64,000 nucleotides of DNA. It comes from Janibacter corallicola NBRC 107790. Its GTDB lineage: Bacteria > Actinomycetota > Actinomycetes > Actinomycetales > Dermatophilaceae. The notes below the pieces were generated by a model. That model was not told the DNA's origin and did no database searches. It saw only the letters and a list, made by a program, of their open reading frames with translations. The stretch lies in the NCBI RefSeq assembly GCF_001570965.1, contig NZ_BCSR01000002.1:62001-126000 (forward strand), written 5' to 3'. Made by a program: the position numbers and the translations under genes. This document shows, piece after piece, positions 8,215-16,337 of this stretch; the stretch's first letter is position 1; every line of letters begins with the position of its first letter.

Positions 8215-8721
8215 ATGAAGCGCCCTTTCGAGCAGGCCGTCCAGCAGCACGGTGAGACCGTGCTGCGGGTCTGCCGAGCAGTCCTCGGTCCCGGCCCGGA
8301 CGCCGACGACGCGTGGTCCGAGACCTTCCTCGCCGCGTTGCAGGCCTGGCCGGAGCTGCCCGAGGAGACCAATGTCGAGGCCTGGCTGGTCCGGGTCGCC
8401 CACCGCAAGGCGATCGACGTCACGAGGACCCGTGCGCGACAACCGATCCCCACCGACGGATTGCCCGCGCACACGTCGCCGGGTGGCCCGAGCGCCGACC
8501 CCGGTGACGACGGCCGCTGGGTCTGGACGGCGGTGGCGGCCCTGCCGGAGCGGCAACGCCTGGCGATCGCCTACCACTACCTCGGCGGCCTGCCGCACGC
8601 CGAGACCGCCGAGCTCATCGGCGGCAGCACGGACGCCGTGAGGCGTGCGGCGGCCGACGGCATCAAGAGCCTGCGACGGACCCACAGCGCCGCAGAGTGC
8701 ACGAAGGGAGCACCCCGATGA
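8215..8721 (+). CDS. ECF-type RNA polymerase sigma factor
   Basis: About 168 residues with a region 2 (PDADDAWSETFLAALQAWPE, then EAWLVRVAHRKAIDVTR) and a region 4 HTH (LPERQRLAIAYHYLGGLPHAETAELIGGSTDAVRRA). It directs polymerase to a small regulon. No anti-sigma gene is adjacent. Instead the stop overlaps the ATG of ogt (ATGA), so the sigma factor and the alkylation-repair protein are made together. This suggests, without proof, a role in the response to DNA damage. Earlier in-frame starts at 8206 and 8209 are possible. Confidence 0.85.
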   Translation: MKRPFEQAVQQHGETVLRVCRAVLGPGPDADDAWSETFLAALQAWPELPEETNVEAWLVRVAHRKAIDVTRTRARQPIPTDGLPAHTSPGGPSADPGDDGRWVWTAVAALPERQRLAIAYHYLGGLPHAETAELIGGSTDAVRRAAADGIKSLRRTHSAAECTKGAPR

Positions 8722-9311
8722 GCGAGACGACCGACCTCTTCCCGATCGAGGACGGCGCCATGGCCGACCTGCGCTCGCGCCTGACCGAGCAGGCCGGCGA
8801 GAGCGGACTGCTCGACGTCGCGCACCGCACGATCGACAGCCCGGTCGGGCGGCTGCTGCTGGCCACGACCGAGCGTGGACTGGTGCGTGTCGCCTTCGAG
8901 CGGGAGGGTTTCGACGAGGTCCTGGCCTCGCTCGCGACACGGATCAGCCCGCGCGTGCTGGAGGCGCCCCGCCGACTGGATGCCGTCGCGGCCGAGCTGG
9001 AGGAGTACTTCGCCGGCACCCGGCACTCCTTCGACCTGCCCCTGGACCACTCGCTGTCCTCGGGCTTCCGCCAGCGCGTGCAGCGACACCTGCCGGACAT
9101 CGGCTACGGACACACCCGCTCCTACGCGGAGGTCGCCGAGCTCGTCGGCAACCCGAAGGCGGTCCGCGCCGTCGGTACGGCGTGCGCGACGAACCCGCTG
9201 CCGGTGGTCGTGCCCTGCCACCGGGTGCTGCGCAGCGACGGCAGCCTCGGTGGCTACATCGGTGGCCCCGAGGCCAAGACGACGTTGCTGCAGCTGGAGC
9301 ACGCGGCCTGA
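8718..9311 (+). CDS. ogt: methylated-DNA-[protein]-cysteine S-methyltransferase
   Basis: A 197-residue suicide repair protein that moves the alkyl group from O6-alkylguanine in DNA to its own cysteine. The active-site motif PCHRV is present with C167. The upstream helix-turn-helix segment (RSYAEVAELVGNPKAVRAVG) and the asparagine hinge are intact. The N-terminal 35 residues before LLDVAHRTIDSPVG are extra. GAAGGGAG lies just ahead of the ATG at 8718, which overlaps the stop codon of the ECF sigma gene, so translation is coupled. Confidence 0.95.
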   Translation: MSETTDLFPIEDGAMADLRSRLTEQAGESGLLDVAHRTIDSPVGRLLLATTERGLVRVAFEREGFDEVLASLATRISPRVLEAPRRLDAVAAELEEYFAGTRHSFDLPLDHSLSSGFRQRVQRHLPDIGYGHTRSYAEVAELVGNPKAVRAVGTACATNPLPVVVPCHRVLRSDGSLGGYIGGPEAKTTLLQLEHAA

Positions 9312-9348
9312 GCGGGTGCACTGCCCGACCGCGTGAGGTGAACCCGGG

Positions 9349-9936
9349 TCACCCGCCGGTCACGCGGGCGAAGTAGGCGCTGCTCTGCTCCGCGTCCCAG
9401 CCGTGCCCCTCGCGCAGCCCCTCGGCGAGCATCGCCAGGTAGGCAGGGCTCGGGCGGGTGTGCGGTACGTCGGCCATGCCGTGCGGCGCGGTGAAGGTCA
9501 GCATCGGACGGCCCTCGCGGCGGCCGACGTCGATCAGCGTCTCGTACTCCCCGGGCCCGGCCGCGTACCGATCACCCGGCAGCCCCTCGCGCAGCACCTG
9601 CTCCAACGGGTCGTCCGGCCGGGGCGGGCGGTGCATCTCCTGGGCGGCCACGTCGACGAACTGCCCGATCGTGATCAGGTACGCCCGGGCGGGAGTGCTG
9701 CCGGGGGAGTCGTGGTCGTAGAAGGCCACGCCACCACCCCACGTCCGCGACTCCCCGGCGAAGTACAGGCTGCCGGGCAGGGTGACCGCGTGGTCGGCCG
9801 CCGGCATGGTGCGGTCCCGGGCCCCGACGCAGGAGACGGCGGACCCCGGGGGTCGACCGCCGGCGAGGTAGCAGCCGAGCCGGCGCCGGGACATGTTGGA
9901 GCCGTAGCTGACGTACCAGAGCAGCGAAGGGGGCAT
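9349..9936 (-). CDS. gamma-glutamylcyclotransferase-like protein (often labelled histone deacetylase)
   Basis: A 195-residue protein beginning MPPSLLWYVSYGSNMSRRRL. The YGSNM sequence after a short beta strand is the signature of the gamma-glutamylcyclotransferase fold (BtrG/GGCT). Relatives in actinobacterial genomes carry the misleading label histone deacetylase. The catalytic acid may be the Glu in the GPGEYETLIDVG segment, but this is uncertain. The ATG at 9936 is chosen because a CACAAT -10 box lies 7 bases upstream. It is convergent with ogt. The substrate is not known. Confidence 0.65.
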   Translation of the reverse strand: MPPSLLWYVSYGSNMSRRRLGCYLAGGRPPGSAVSCVGARDRTMPAADHAVTLPGSLYFAGESRTWGGGVAFYDHDSPGSTPARAYLITIGQFVDVAAQEMHRPPRPDDPLEQVLREGLPGDRYAAGPGEYETLIDVGRREGRPMLTFTAPHGMADVPHTRPSPAYLAMLAEGLREGHGWDAEQSSAYFARVTGG

Positions 9937-9943
9937 CCCGCCC

Positions 9944-9949
9944 ATTGTG
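9944..9949 (-). promoter_or_regulatory. -10 box of a probable leaderless promoter
   Basis: Minus-strand CACAAT, 7 bases before the ATG at 9936. Confidence 0.45.
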
Positions 9950-9965
9950 CGTGCGGCGTCCCCGC

Positions 9966-10496
9966 TCAGTCCGGCAGCCCCAGGTACCACCGCCTCGCCG
10001 ACTCGAGCAGCTCGAGGAGGGCCTTCTTGCGCACCGTGTAGTCGCGACCCAGCCACACGGTCCGCGGGCCCGTCATCCGGCACACGACGAAGGGGGTGCC
10101 CCTGGCCGGCCACTTGCCGCCGATCCACACGACCTCCACCGTCTGGATCTCGTGCCACTGGAGCCACAGCGTCCGCCCCGTCCGGGAGACCTCGATGAGC
10201 CCGTCCGGGGAGAGGATGAGCTCCTCCCGACCCCTCAGGCGGGACACGGCGATGAACGCGAAGAGAGCGAGCGCGCAGGTGCCGCCCGCGAGCAGCACCC
10301 AGCCGAGGACGGTCAGCCCGAGGGAGGGCTCACTCCGGACGTCCCCGTCGAGGACGAGCCCCAGTCCGCAGAGGGCGCCCACGACGCACACGAGCACGAC
10401 GAGCAGCGTCTGGCCCAGGACGCGGGTGGGGGAGAGCGGCAGGCGCACCACCCGACCGGCCCGCAGCGCGGCGAGGTGCTCCTCGACAGCGGTCAT
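9966..10496 (-). CDS. two-helix membrane protein, PH-like
   Basis: A 176-residue protein. A basic N-terminus ([17 protein letters not shown]) is followed by two transmembrane helices (about residues 27-50 and 60-83) and a soluble tail with [20 protein letters not shown] and [11 protein letters not shown], resembling a PH-like domain. The ATG overlaps the stop of the upstream cysteine-synthase-like gene (ATGA on the minus strand), so the two form an operon. It resembles in layout the membrane proteins at 4084 and 7510. Function unknown. Confidence 0.65.
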   Translation of the reverse strand: MTAVEEHLAALRAGRVVRLPLSPTRVLGQTLLVVLVCVVGALCGLGLVLDGDVRSEPSLGLTVLGWVLLAGGTCALALFAFIAVSRLRGREELILSPDGLIEVSRTGRTLWLQWHEIQTVEVVWIGGKWPARGTPFVVCRMTGPRTVWLGRDYTVRKKALLELLESARRWYLGLPD

Positions 10497-11638
10497 CGCA
10501 GCCGGCCGGTCTCCAGGAGCTCGGCGAGCCGCCGCTCGTACGGCTCGATGTCGATGTCGTTCTCCTGCAGCCACTCCTGCGAGTAGTACTTGTCCAGGTA
10601 CCGCTCGCCGGGGTCGCAGATGAGCGAGACGATGCTGCCGCGCCGACCCGCCGCGACCATCTCGGAGACGATGCGCAGCGCCGCCCAGAGGCTCGTGCCG
10701 GTCGAGGCACCCGCCCGGGTCCCGATGAGCGACTCGAGCAGCCGGACCGAGGCGATGGCCGCGGCATCCGGCACCCGCATCATCCGGTCGATGCTCGCGG
10801 CGATGAAGCTGGACTCGACGCGCTGGCGCCCGATGCCCTCGATGCGCGAGCCGATGGAGGTCGTCACCGACGGGTCGTGGTCGCGCCACCCGGGGAAGAA
10901 GGCGGAGTTCTCCGGGTCCGCGACGCAGATCCCGGTGTCCCGGCCGGTGTAGCGCACGTACCGGGCGAGGGTCGCCGAGGTTCCACCGGTGCCGGCGGTC
11001 GCGACGATCCACGCGGGTTCGGGGTGCTCCTCCATGGCCAGCTGCTGGAAGATCGACTCGGCGATGTTGTTGTTCCCGCGCCAGTCGGTGGCCTGCTCGG
11101 CGTAGGTGAACTGGTCCATGTAGTGCCCGCCGGTCTCCTCGGCGAGCTGCGCCGCCACCGCGTAGACCTGATCGGCGTTGTCCACGAAGTGACAGGTGCC
11201 GCCGCGGAACTCGATGAGGTCCACCTTCTGCCGGCTCGTCGAGCGCGCCATGACCGCGTAGAAGGGGACGCCGATGAGCGAGGCGAAGTAGGCCTCGGAC
11301 ACCGCCGTCGATCCGCTCGAAGCCTCGATGACCGGCCGGTCGGGCCGGATCCACCCGTTGCACAGTGCGTGCAGGAAGAGCGAGCGCGCCAGCCGATGCT
11401 TCAGCGAGCCCGTCGGGTGCACCGACTCGTCCTTCAGGTACAGGCTCACGCCCCACGTCGTCGGCAGCGGCACCTGCACCAGGTGGGTGTCAGCCGACCG
11501 ATTGGCATCGGCACGCACCCTTCGGATGGCATCGGCCAGCCACCTGCGGTAGTCCGCGTCGTAGCGGTCGACGTCCTCCTCCGCGGCGACGACGGGTTCG
11601 AAGGGGGCGGGGTCGCGCGTCATCGGGCTCCTCTCCAT
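10493..11638 (-). CDS. PLP-dependent cysteine synthase-family enzyme (Cds1-like)
   Basis: A 381-residue fold-type II PLP enzyme. The PLP lysine lies in [14 protein letters not shown], the Asn-binding loop is [10 protein letters not shown], and the phosphate-binding glycine loop is [14 protein letters not shown]. Overall it resembles Cds1, the mycobacterial L-cysteine desulfhydrase that releases sulfide, pyruvate and ammonia, rather than CysK/CysM, so H2S production is the likely role. A CACAAT -10 box 8 bases upstream supports the ATG at 11638. The in-frame ATG at 11623 has GAGAGGAG before it and is the alternative. It is first in an operon with the membrane protein at 9966. Confidence 0.85.
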   Translation of the reverse strand: MERSPMTRDPAPFEPVVAAEEDVDRYDADYRRWLADAIRRVRADANRSADTHLVQVPLPTTWGVSLYLKDESVHPTGSLKHRLARSLFLHALCNGWIRPDRPVIEASSGSTAVSEAYFASLIGVPFYAVMARSTSRQKVDLIEFRGGTCHFVDNADQVYAVAAQLAEETGGHYMDQFTYAEQATDWRGNNNIAESIFQQLAMEEHPEPAWIVATAGTGGTSATLARYVRYTGRDTGICVADPENSAFFPGWRDHDPSVTTSIGSRIEGIGRQRVESSFIAASIDRMMRVPDAAAIASVRLLESLIGTRAGASTGTSLWAALRIVSEMVAAGRRGSIVSLICDPGERYLDKYYSQEWLQENDIDIEPYERRLAELLETGRLR

Positions 11639-11646
11639 CGCGCCCC

Positions 11647-11652
11647 ATTGTG
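11647..11652 (-). promoter_or_regulatory. -10 box upstream of the Cds1-like gene
   Basis: Minus-strand CACAAT, 8 bases before the ATG at 11638. Confidence 0.4.
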
Positions 11653-11717
11653 CCGGGAGGCGCGCCCCCTTCGGTCCTAGGCTGGTGGCGGACCGGAACC
11701 GACCGCGAAGGAGCATC

Positions 11718-12542
11718 GTGCCGACCAATTCCGAGGACGTCGCCCGCGCCACTTACGACAACCCCGGCGCGGACTGGTTCTACTCGCGCATCTGGGGTGG
11801 GCAGGACATCCACCTGGGGCTGTACCGGGGCCCCGGCGAGTCGATCGCCGCCGCCAGCCATCGCACGATGGAGCGGATGGCCGAGCAGGTGACGCAGGAG
11901 CGCATCGCCCGCGCCGTCGACCTCGGCTCCGGCTACTGCGGCGCCGCCCGCTTCCTCCACGAGCGCTTCGGCGCCGACGTCCTTGCCGTCAACGTCAGCG
12001 GCACCCAGAACGAGCGCGCCCGCAGCCTCAACGAGACCGCCGGTGCGAGCGGCGCGATCACCGTGGTCGAGGGCAGCTACACCGGCGTCCCGGCCGCGGA
12101 CGCCTCCTTCGACCTGGCGTGGTCCCAGGACGCCTTCCTCCACTCCGACGAGCGCGAGGTCGCGATCGCCGAGGCGGCGCGGGTGCTTCGCCCCGGCGGT
12201 GAGCTGCTCTTCACCGACCCGATGGCCGCGGACGGGGCACCGGCCGACCAGTTGGGGCCGGTGCTGGACCGGCTGCACCTCCCTTCGCTCGGGTCGCCGG
12301 CGGCCTACCGGGCGCACGCCGAGGCGGCCGGGCTCGAGGAGGTCGGCTTCGAGGACCACACCGAGCAGCTCGCCACCCACTACGGACGGGTCCTGCAGGA
12401 GAGCCGGGAGCGGCTGGCGGAGCTGCGGCAGGCCGCCGACGAGGACTTCCTGGACCACATGATGCAGGGCCTGGCGAACTGGGTGGACGCCGGCGAGGGT
12501 GGCCTGCTCGCGTGGGGGATCTTCCACTTCCGCAAGCCCTGA
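11718..12542 (+). CDS. SAM-dependent methyltransferase, sarcosine/dimethylglycine N-methyltransferase-like
   Basis: A 274-residue class I methyltransferase. SAM motif I is [13 protein letters not shown]. The N-terminal segment [20 protein letters not shown] followed by LGLY closely matches the start of sarcosine/dimethylglycine N-methyltransferases, which make the osmolyte glycine betaine by stepwise methylation. No glycine-sarcosine methyltransferase partner is next to it, so the substrate is an inference. The GTG start at 11718 is placed by AAGGAG four bases upstream. It is divergent from the Cds1-like gene. Confidence 0.8.
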   Translation: MPTNSEDVARATYDNPGADWFYSRIWGGQDIHLGLYRGPGESIAAASHRTMERMAEQVTQERIARAVDLGSGYCGAARFLHERFGADVLAVNVSGTQNERARSLNETAGASGAITVVEGSYTGVPAADASFDLAWSQDAFLHSDEREVAIAEAARVLRPGGELLFTDPMAADGAPADQLGPVLDRLHLPSLGSPAAYRAHAEAAGLEEVGFEDHTEQLATHYGRVLQESRERLAELRQAADEDFLDHMMQGLANWVDAGEGGLLAWGIFHFRKP

Positions 12543-12581
12543 GGGGGAATACCCCCGCCGTCCGCGCTCGTTGCCCCCGAC

Positions 12582-13517
12582 ATGCGTGCGATCACCTACG
12601 AGTCCTACGGCAGCGACGACGTCCTCCGCGAGAGTGATCTCCCGACCCCGAAGGTGGGGCCGGGCGAGGTCCGCATCCGCGTGACCCGGGCGGCGGTCAA
12701 CCCGGTGGACTGGAAGGTCATGTCCGGCGGCCTCGACGCCCTCATGGACGCCCACTTCCCCGTGGTCCCGGGTTGGGACGTCGCCGGCGTCGTCGACGCG
12801 GTCGGCCCGGACACCCCGGAGTTCGCGCCGGGTGACCGGGTGGCCTCCTACGCCCGCAAGGGCGTGGTCTCCGCCGGCACCTTCGCCGAGTACGTCTCGG
12901 TGCGGGCCGAGGACGTCGCCGCCGTGCCGGGCGGCGTGGGCGACGACGTCGCCGCGGCGCTGCCGCTCACCGGGCTGACCGCGCAGCGGGTCCTGGAGAC
13001 CCTCGCCGTGACGAAGGGGGAGACCCTCCTGGTCCACGCCGCCTCCGGGGGCGTCGGGTACCTCGCCTCCCAGCTGGCGGTGGCCGGCGGGGCCCGGGTG
13101 ATCGGCACCGCGTCCCCGACCAACCACGACAAGCTCGAGGCGGTCGGCGTCATCCCGGTCGCACACGGAGACGGCCTCGAGGCACGGCTGCGCGAGGTGG
13201 CCCCGGAGGGCGTCGACGCCGTGGCCGACCTCGTCGGCGGCGTCCTCGACGTCAGCCTCGCCGTGCTGCGCGAAGGGGGCCGCCTCGCCTCCATCGCCGA
13301 CCCCACCGTCGAGGATCACGGTGGCCGGTGGGTGTGGGTGCGCCCGGACGGTGAGCGCCTCGCTCGGCTGCTCGACGAGGTCGCGGGCGGCCGGCTCGAG
13401 GTCGACATCGACCGCGGGCTGCCGCTGGCGCAGGTGCCGGAGGCCTTCGCCGCGAGCCGCGAGGGGAGCGCGCGGGGCAAGATCGTCATCGAGGTCTCGG
13501 AGCCCGCGGTGCGCTGA
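12582..13517 (+). CDS. NADP-dependent oxidoreductase (quinone oxidoreductase family, MDR)
   Basis: A 311-residue zinc-free medium-chain reductase. The GroES-like N-terminal domain begins MRAITYESYGSDDVL. The Rossmann loop is HAASGGVGYLASQLAVAGG, followed by the GTASPTNHD segment that would bind the adenosine ribose/phosphate. No catalytic zinc cysteines are seen, as in quinone oxidoreductase-type members. It probably reduces a quinone or enone. No Shine-Dalgarno sequence is evident before the ATG at 12582; a small GGGGG-AATA-CCCCC hairpin lies between it and the methyltransferase. Confidence 0.85.
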   Translation: MRAITYESYGSDDVLRESDLPTPKVGPGEVRIRVTRAAVNPVDWKVMSGGLDALMDAHFPVVPGWDVAGVVDAVGPDTPEFAPGDRVASYARKGVVSAGTFAEYVSVRAEDVAAVPGGVGDDVAAALPLTGLTAQRVLETLAVTKGETLLVHAASGGVGYLASQLAVAGGARVIGTASPTNHDKLEAVGVIPVAHGDGLEARLREVAPEGVDAVADLVGGVLDVSLAVLREGGRLASIADPTVEDHGGRWVWVRPDGERLARLLDEVAGGRLEVDIDRGLPLAQVPEAFAASREGSARGKIVIEVSEPAVR

Positions 13518-13570
13518 TCCGGGCCGCAGCGGCTCGGCGCGTCGCCGCGCACCACCGCCACTCCCCGTCA

Positions 13571-13576
13571 TAGTCT
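13571..13576 (+). promoter_or_regulatory. -10 box upstream of the sodium/alanine symporter gene
   Basis: TAGTCT about 55 bases before the start codon, giving a leadered mRNA that contains a GAGGGAGGG ribosome site. Confidence 0.35.
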
Positions 13577-13630
13577 GCACACGCTTCGGCCCGCGCCACG
13601 GGCCACCGACGCGTGAGAGGGAGGGACAAG

Positions 13631-15109
13631 GTGGACGCCATCACCAAGGTCCTCGGCGAGATCAGCGAGGTCATCTGGGGGCCGTGGGTCCTCATCCCGC
13701 TCCTGTTGGGTACGGGGCTGTACCTGACCCTCCGCCTCGGCGGACTGCAGTTCACCAAGCTCGGCGCGGCCATGCGCCTGGGCATCCTCAAGCGCAAGGA
13801 CGCGGACTCCGAGGGGGACATCTCCCAGTTCCAGGCGCTCACGACCGCGCTCGCGGCCACCGTCGGGACCGGCAACATCGTCGGTGTCGCCACCGCCATC
13901 GGCATCGGTGGCCCCGGCGCGCTGTTCTGGATGTGGATGACCGGCCTCCTCGGCATGGTGACGAAGTACGCCGAGGGCTTCCTCGCCGTCCGCTTCCGCC
14001 GCACCGACGCCGCCGGTGAGAAGTCCGGCGGCCCGCAGCACTACCTCGAGCACGGCATCCCGAACGGCTTCGGCAAGACCCTGGCGCTGATGTTCGCCGT
14101 CTTCGCGACGCTCGCCTGCTTCGGCATCGGCAACATGACCCAGGGCAACTCGATCGCGAGCAATGTCGAGGCCAGCTGGAGCATCCCGGCGTGGGTGACC
14201 GGCCTCGTCCTGACGATCCTGACCCTCGTGGTCCTCGTCGGCGGCATCAAGTCGATCGGGCGGGTCACCGCCGGCCTCGTGCCGATCATGATCGTCTTCT
14301 ACGTCGCCGCCGGCATCTACATCCTCGTCGCGAACGTCGAGGCAATTCCCGAGGCCATCGCGCTCGTCTTCACCGATGCCTTCACCGGCACCTCCGCGGT
14401 CGGCGGGTTCACCGGATCGGCCATCGCCATCACGATCCAGTTCGGTGTCGCCCGTGGCCTCTTCTCCAACGAGTCCGGCCTCGGCTCCGCCCCGATCGCG
14501 GCGGCCGCCGCGCAGACCAACCACCCGGTCCGCCAGGGCCTGGTCTCGATGACCCAGACCTTCATCGACACCCTCATCGTCGTCACCTTCACCGGCCTGA
14601 CGATCATCACGACCGGCACCTGGAAGCAGGTCGACCCCCAGACCGGCGAGCAGATCTCCGCTGCGCTGATGACGGGTGAGGCCTTCACCCACGGCCTGCC
14701 CGGGGAGTGGGGTCACTGGGTGGTCACGCTCGGGATCGTGCTCTTCGCCTTCTCCACCCTGCTCGGCTGGTCCTACTACGGCGACCGCAACATCGAGCGG
14801 CTCTTCGGGCGCCGGGCGGTGCTGCCCTTCCGGGTGATCTTCTCGCTGATCGTCTTCGTCGGCTGCACCTCCGAGCTGCAGGTCGTGTGGACCTTCTCCG
14901 ACGTGATGAACGGCCTCATGGCGCTGCCGAACCTCATCGGCATCCTCGTGCTCTCCGGCCTCGTGGCCCGCGAGACGCGGCACTACCTGCGTCACGACCC
15001 GAAGCTCGAGGCGGACAAGGAGACGATCGAGGGCTTCATGGCCGACCAGCCCGGCTGGGAGGACTGGAAGGCCGGCGACATCGTCGGCTCCTCGCAGGCC
15101 GGCCGTTAG
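13631..15109 (+). CDS. alanine/glycine:cation symporter (AGCS family)
   Basis: A 492-residue inner-membrane transporter with about 10-11 helices. The family signature is visible near residue 70 (TTALAATVGTGNIVGVATAI) together with GGPQHYLEHG and NESGLGSAPIAAAAAQT. It takes up alanine or glycine with Na+ or H+. The GTG at 13631 (VDAITKVLGEISEV) is preferred because GAGGGAGGG lies just upstream; an in-frame GTG at 13613 would add six residues. The C-terminal tail (KLEADKETIEGFMADQPGWED) is acidic and cytosolic. It is followed 27 bases later by an SRPBCC gene and may be co-transcribed with it. Confidence 0.93.
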   Translation: MDAITKVLGEISEVIWGPWVLIPLLLGTGLYLTLRLGGLQFTKLGAAMRLGILKRKDADSEGDISQFQALTTALAATVGTGNIVGVATAIGIGGPGALFWMWMTGLLGMVTKYAEGFLAVRFRRTDAAGEKSGGPQHYLEHGIPNGFGKTLALMFAVFATLACFGIGNMTQGNSIASNVEASWSIPAWVTGLVLTILTLVVLVGGIKSIGRVTAGLVPIMIVFYVAAGIYILVANVEAIPEAIALVFTDAFTGTSAVGGFTGSAIAITIQFGVARGLFSNESGLGSAPIAAAAAQTNHPVRQGLVSMTQTFIDTLIVVTFTGLTIITTGTWKQVDPQTGEQISAALMTGEAFTHGLPGEWGHWVVTLGIVLFAFSTLLGWSYYGDRNIERLFGRRAVLPFRVIFSLIVFVGCTSELQVVWTFSDVMNGLMALPNLIGILVLSGLVARETRHYLRHDPKLEADKETIEGFMADQPGWEDWKAGDIVGSSQAGR

Positions 15110-15136
15110 CCCGACCGCCCGACCCGAGGAGTGCCC

Positions 15137-15601
15137 ATGGACGAGACCACGGTCGTTCACGCCAGCGCCGTCATCGATGCTCCGACCGGGGTGATCTTCG
15201 AGGAGATCGCCGACCCGAGCCGCCAGCCGGCGTGGGACGGCAACGACAACCTGGCCGAGGCGGCGCCCGGCCAGCGGGTGCGGGCAGTCGGGGACGTCTT
15301 CGTCATGACGCTGACGAAGGACGGGGTCCGGCGGGACAACCACGTCGTCGAGTTCGAGGAGGGCCGCTGCATCGCCTGGTGCCCCGCCGAGCCCGGCGCC
15401 GAGCCGCTCGGTCACCTGTGGCGCTGGGAGCTGTCTCCCACGGCCGACGGGAGCACCGAGGTCACCCACACCTACGACTGGACCCGGCTGACCGACCCCA
15501 GGCGCTTCGAGCGCGCCCGGAGCACGACGACCGGGCGGCTGCAGGCCTCGATCGAGCGGCTCGCCTCGGCGCACGGCTGGGGTCTGGCCACCGGAGACTG
15601 A
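15137..15601 (+). CDS. SRPBCC-family protein
   Basis: A 154-residue protein with the START/Bet v1-like pattern: VVHASAVIDAPTGVIFEEIADPS at the N-terminus, central beta strands, and the long C-terminal helix TTTGRLQASIERLASAHGW. Such folds bind hydrophobic ligands or act in polyketide and lipid metabolism; nothing specific can be read here. The ATG at 15137 has GAGGAG five bases upstream. It directly follows the alanine symporter gene and precedes the tetR operator region. Confidence 0.75.
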   Translation: MDETTVVHASAVIDAPTGVIFEEIADPSRQPAWDGNDNLAEAAPGQRVRAVGDVFVMTLTKDGVRRDNHVVEFEEGRCIAWCPAEPGAEPLGHLWRWELSPTADGSTEVTHTYDWTRLTDPRRFERARSTTTGRLQASIERLASAHGWGLATGD

Positions 15602-15610
15602 CCTCACAGC

Positions 15611-15641
15611 GCGCATTTTTGCAGGGACTGCAAACATGCGC
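15611..15641 (+). promoter_or_regulatory. operator palindrome of the TetR-family regulator
   Basis: Two 14-base arms (15611-15624 and 15628-15641) around a GGA centre match at 13 of 14 positions; the core is TTGCAG..CTGCAA with GCGCAT/ATGCGC flanks. It covers the -35 region just ahead of the TAGTGT -10 box of the tetR gene, so binding would block its promoter: a probable autoregulatory operator, inferred from position and symmetry. Confidence 0.75.
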
Positions 15642-15642
15642 G

Positions 15643-15648
15643 TAGTGT
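15643..15648 (+). promoter_or_regulatory. -10 box of a probable leaderless promoter (tetR)
   Basis: TAGTGT, 6 bases before the GTG at 15655, abutting the operator palindrome. Confidence 0.55.
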
Positions 15649-15654
15649 CGACGG

Positions 15655-16284
15655 GTGCCCCAGGAGACCGCCACCGTCGAATCGCAGGGGCGCCGGGAGC
15701 GGAAGAAGGCCGAGACCCGGCGCGCCATCCGTGACGCCGCGCTCGAGCGAGCCCTCGAGCTCGGCGTCGAGCACCTGACCGTCACCGAGATCACCGAGGC
15801 CGTCGACATCTCGCCCCGGACCTTCTTCAACTACTTCGGGTGCAAGGAGGACGCACTCGTCGCCGACGGCACCGAGCTGGCCGACCAGCTGCGGGAGAGG
15901 GCCCGTGCCCGGCCACTCGACGAGGTGCCGCTGGACACCCTTCGCGCGGTCCTGACCGAGAGCGACTCGATGATCGCGGCGGAGTCCGGTCGGGAGCAGA
16001 CGCTGGCCCGCCAGCGGCTCATCCAGGCCCACCCCTCGCTCGCCGCGCGCCAGCTGGCCCAGTTCGCCGTCATCGAGCGGACCTTCGTCGAGGTCCTCGC
16101 CGAGCGGATGGGCGTCGACGCGGGCGAGGACCTGCGTCCCGCGGTGCTCGCCGCGCTGGCCCAGGGCGTGCTCCGCGCGGCGATGGGGCGCTGGAGCGCC
16201 GACGGCTCCGAGCCGCTCGTCACGGTCATCTCCCGGGCGTTCGACCTGCTCCACGACGGCGTCCTGACCGACCCGCCCGGCTGA
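15655..16284 (+). CDS. TetR-family transcriptional regulator
   Basis: A 209-residue repressor. The N-terminal HTH reads TVTEITEAVDISPRTFFNYF followed by KEDAL, a classic TetR helix-turn-helix with the recognition helix SPRTFFNYF. A variable ligand-binding domain follows, ending about residue 205. It starts at GTG with a -10 box 6 bases upstream. The 31-base palindrome in its own promoter is the probable operator. The DHA2 efflux gene starts 53 bases downstream on the same strand, so the regulator probably controls the pump by read-through from its own promoter. The inducer is unknown. Confidence 0.9.
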   Translation: MPQETATVESQGRRERKKAETRRAIRDAALERALELGVEHLTVTEITEAVDISPRTFFNYFGCKEDALVADGTELADQLRERARARPLDEVPLDTLRAVLTESDSMIAAESGREQTLARQRLIQAHPSLAARQLAQFAVIERTFVEVLAERMGVDAGEDLRPAVLAALAQGVLRAAMGRWSADGSEPLVTVISRAFDLLHDGVLTDPPG

Positions 16285-16337
16285 CCGACCCGCCCGGCCG
16301 GCCCACCACGCTGAAGAGGAACGAAGGAGACACCCGC

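Noticed and set aside
9329-9367. Nested inverted repeats between ogt and the convergent gene as a terminator
   Set aside because: The pairing is imperfect, branched and runs into the coding end of the neighbouring gene; too weak to call.
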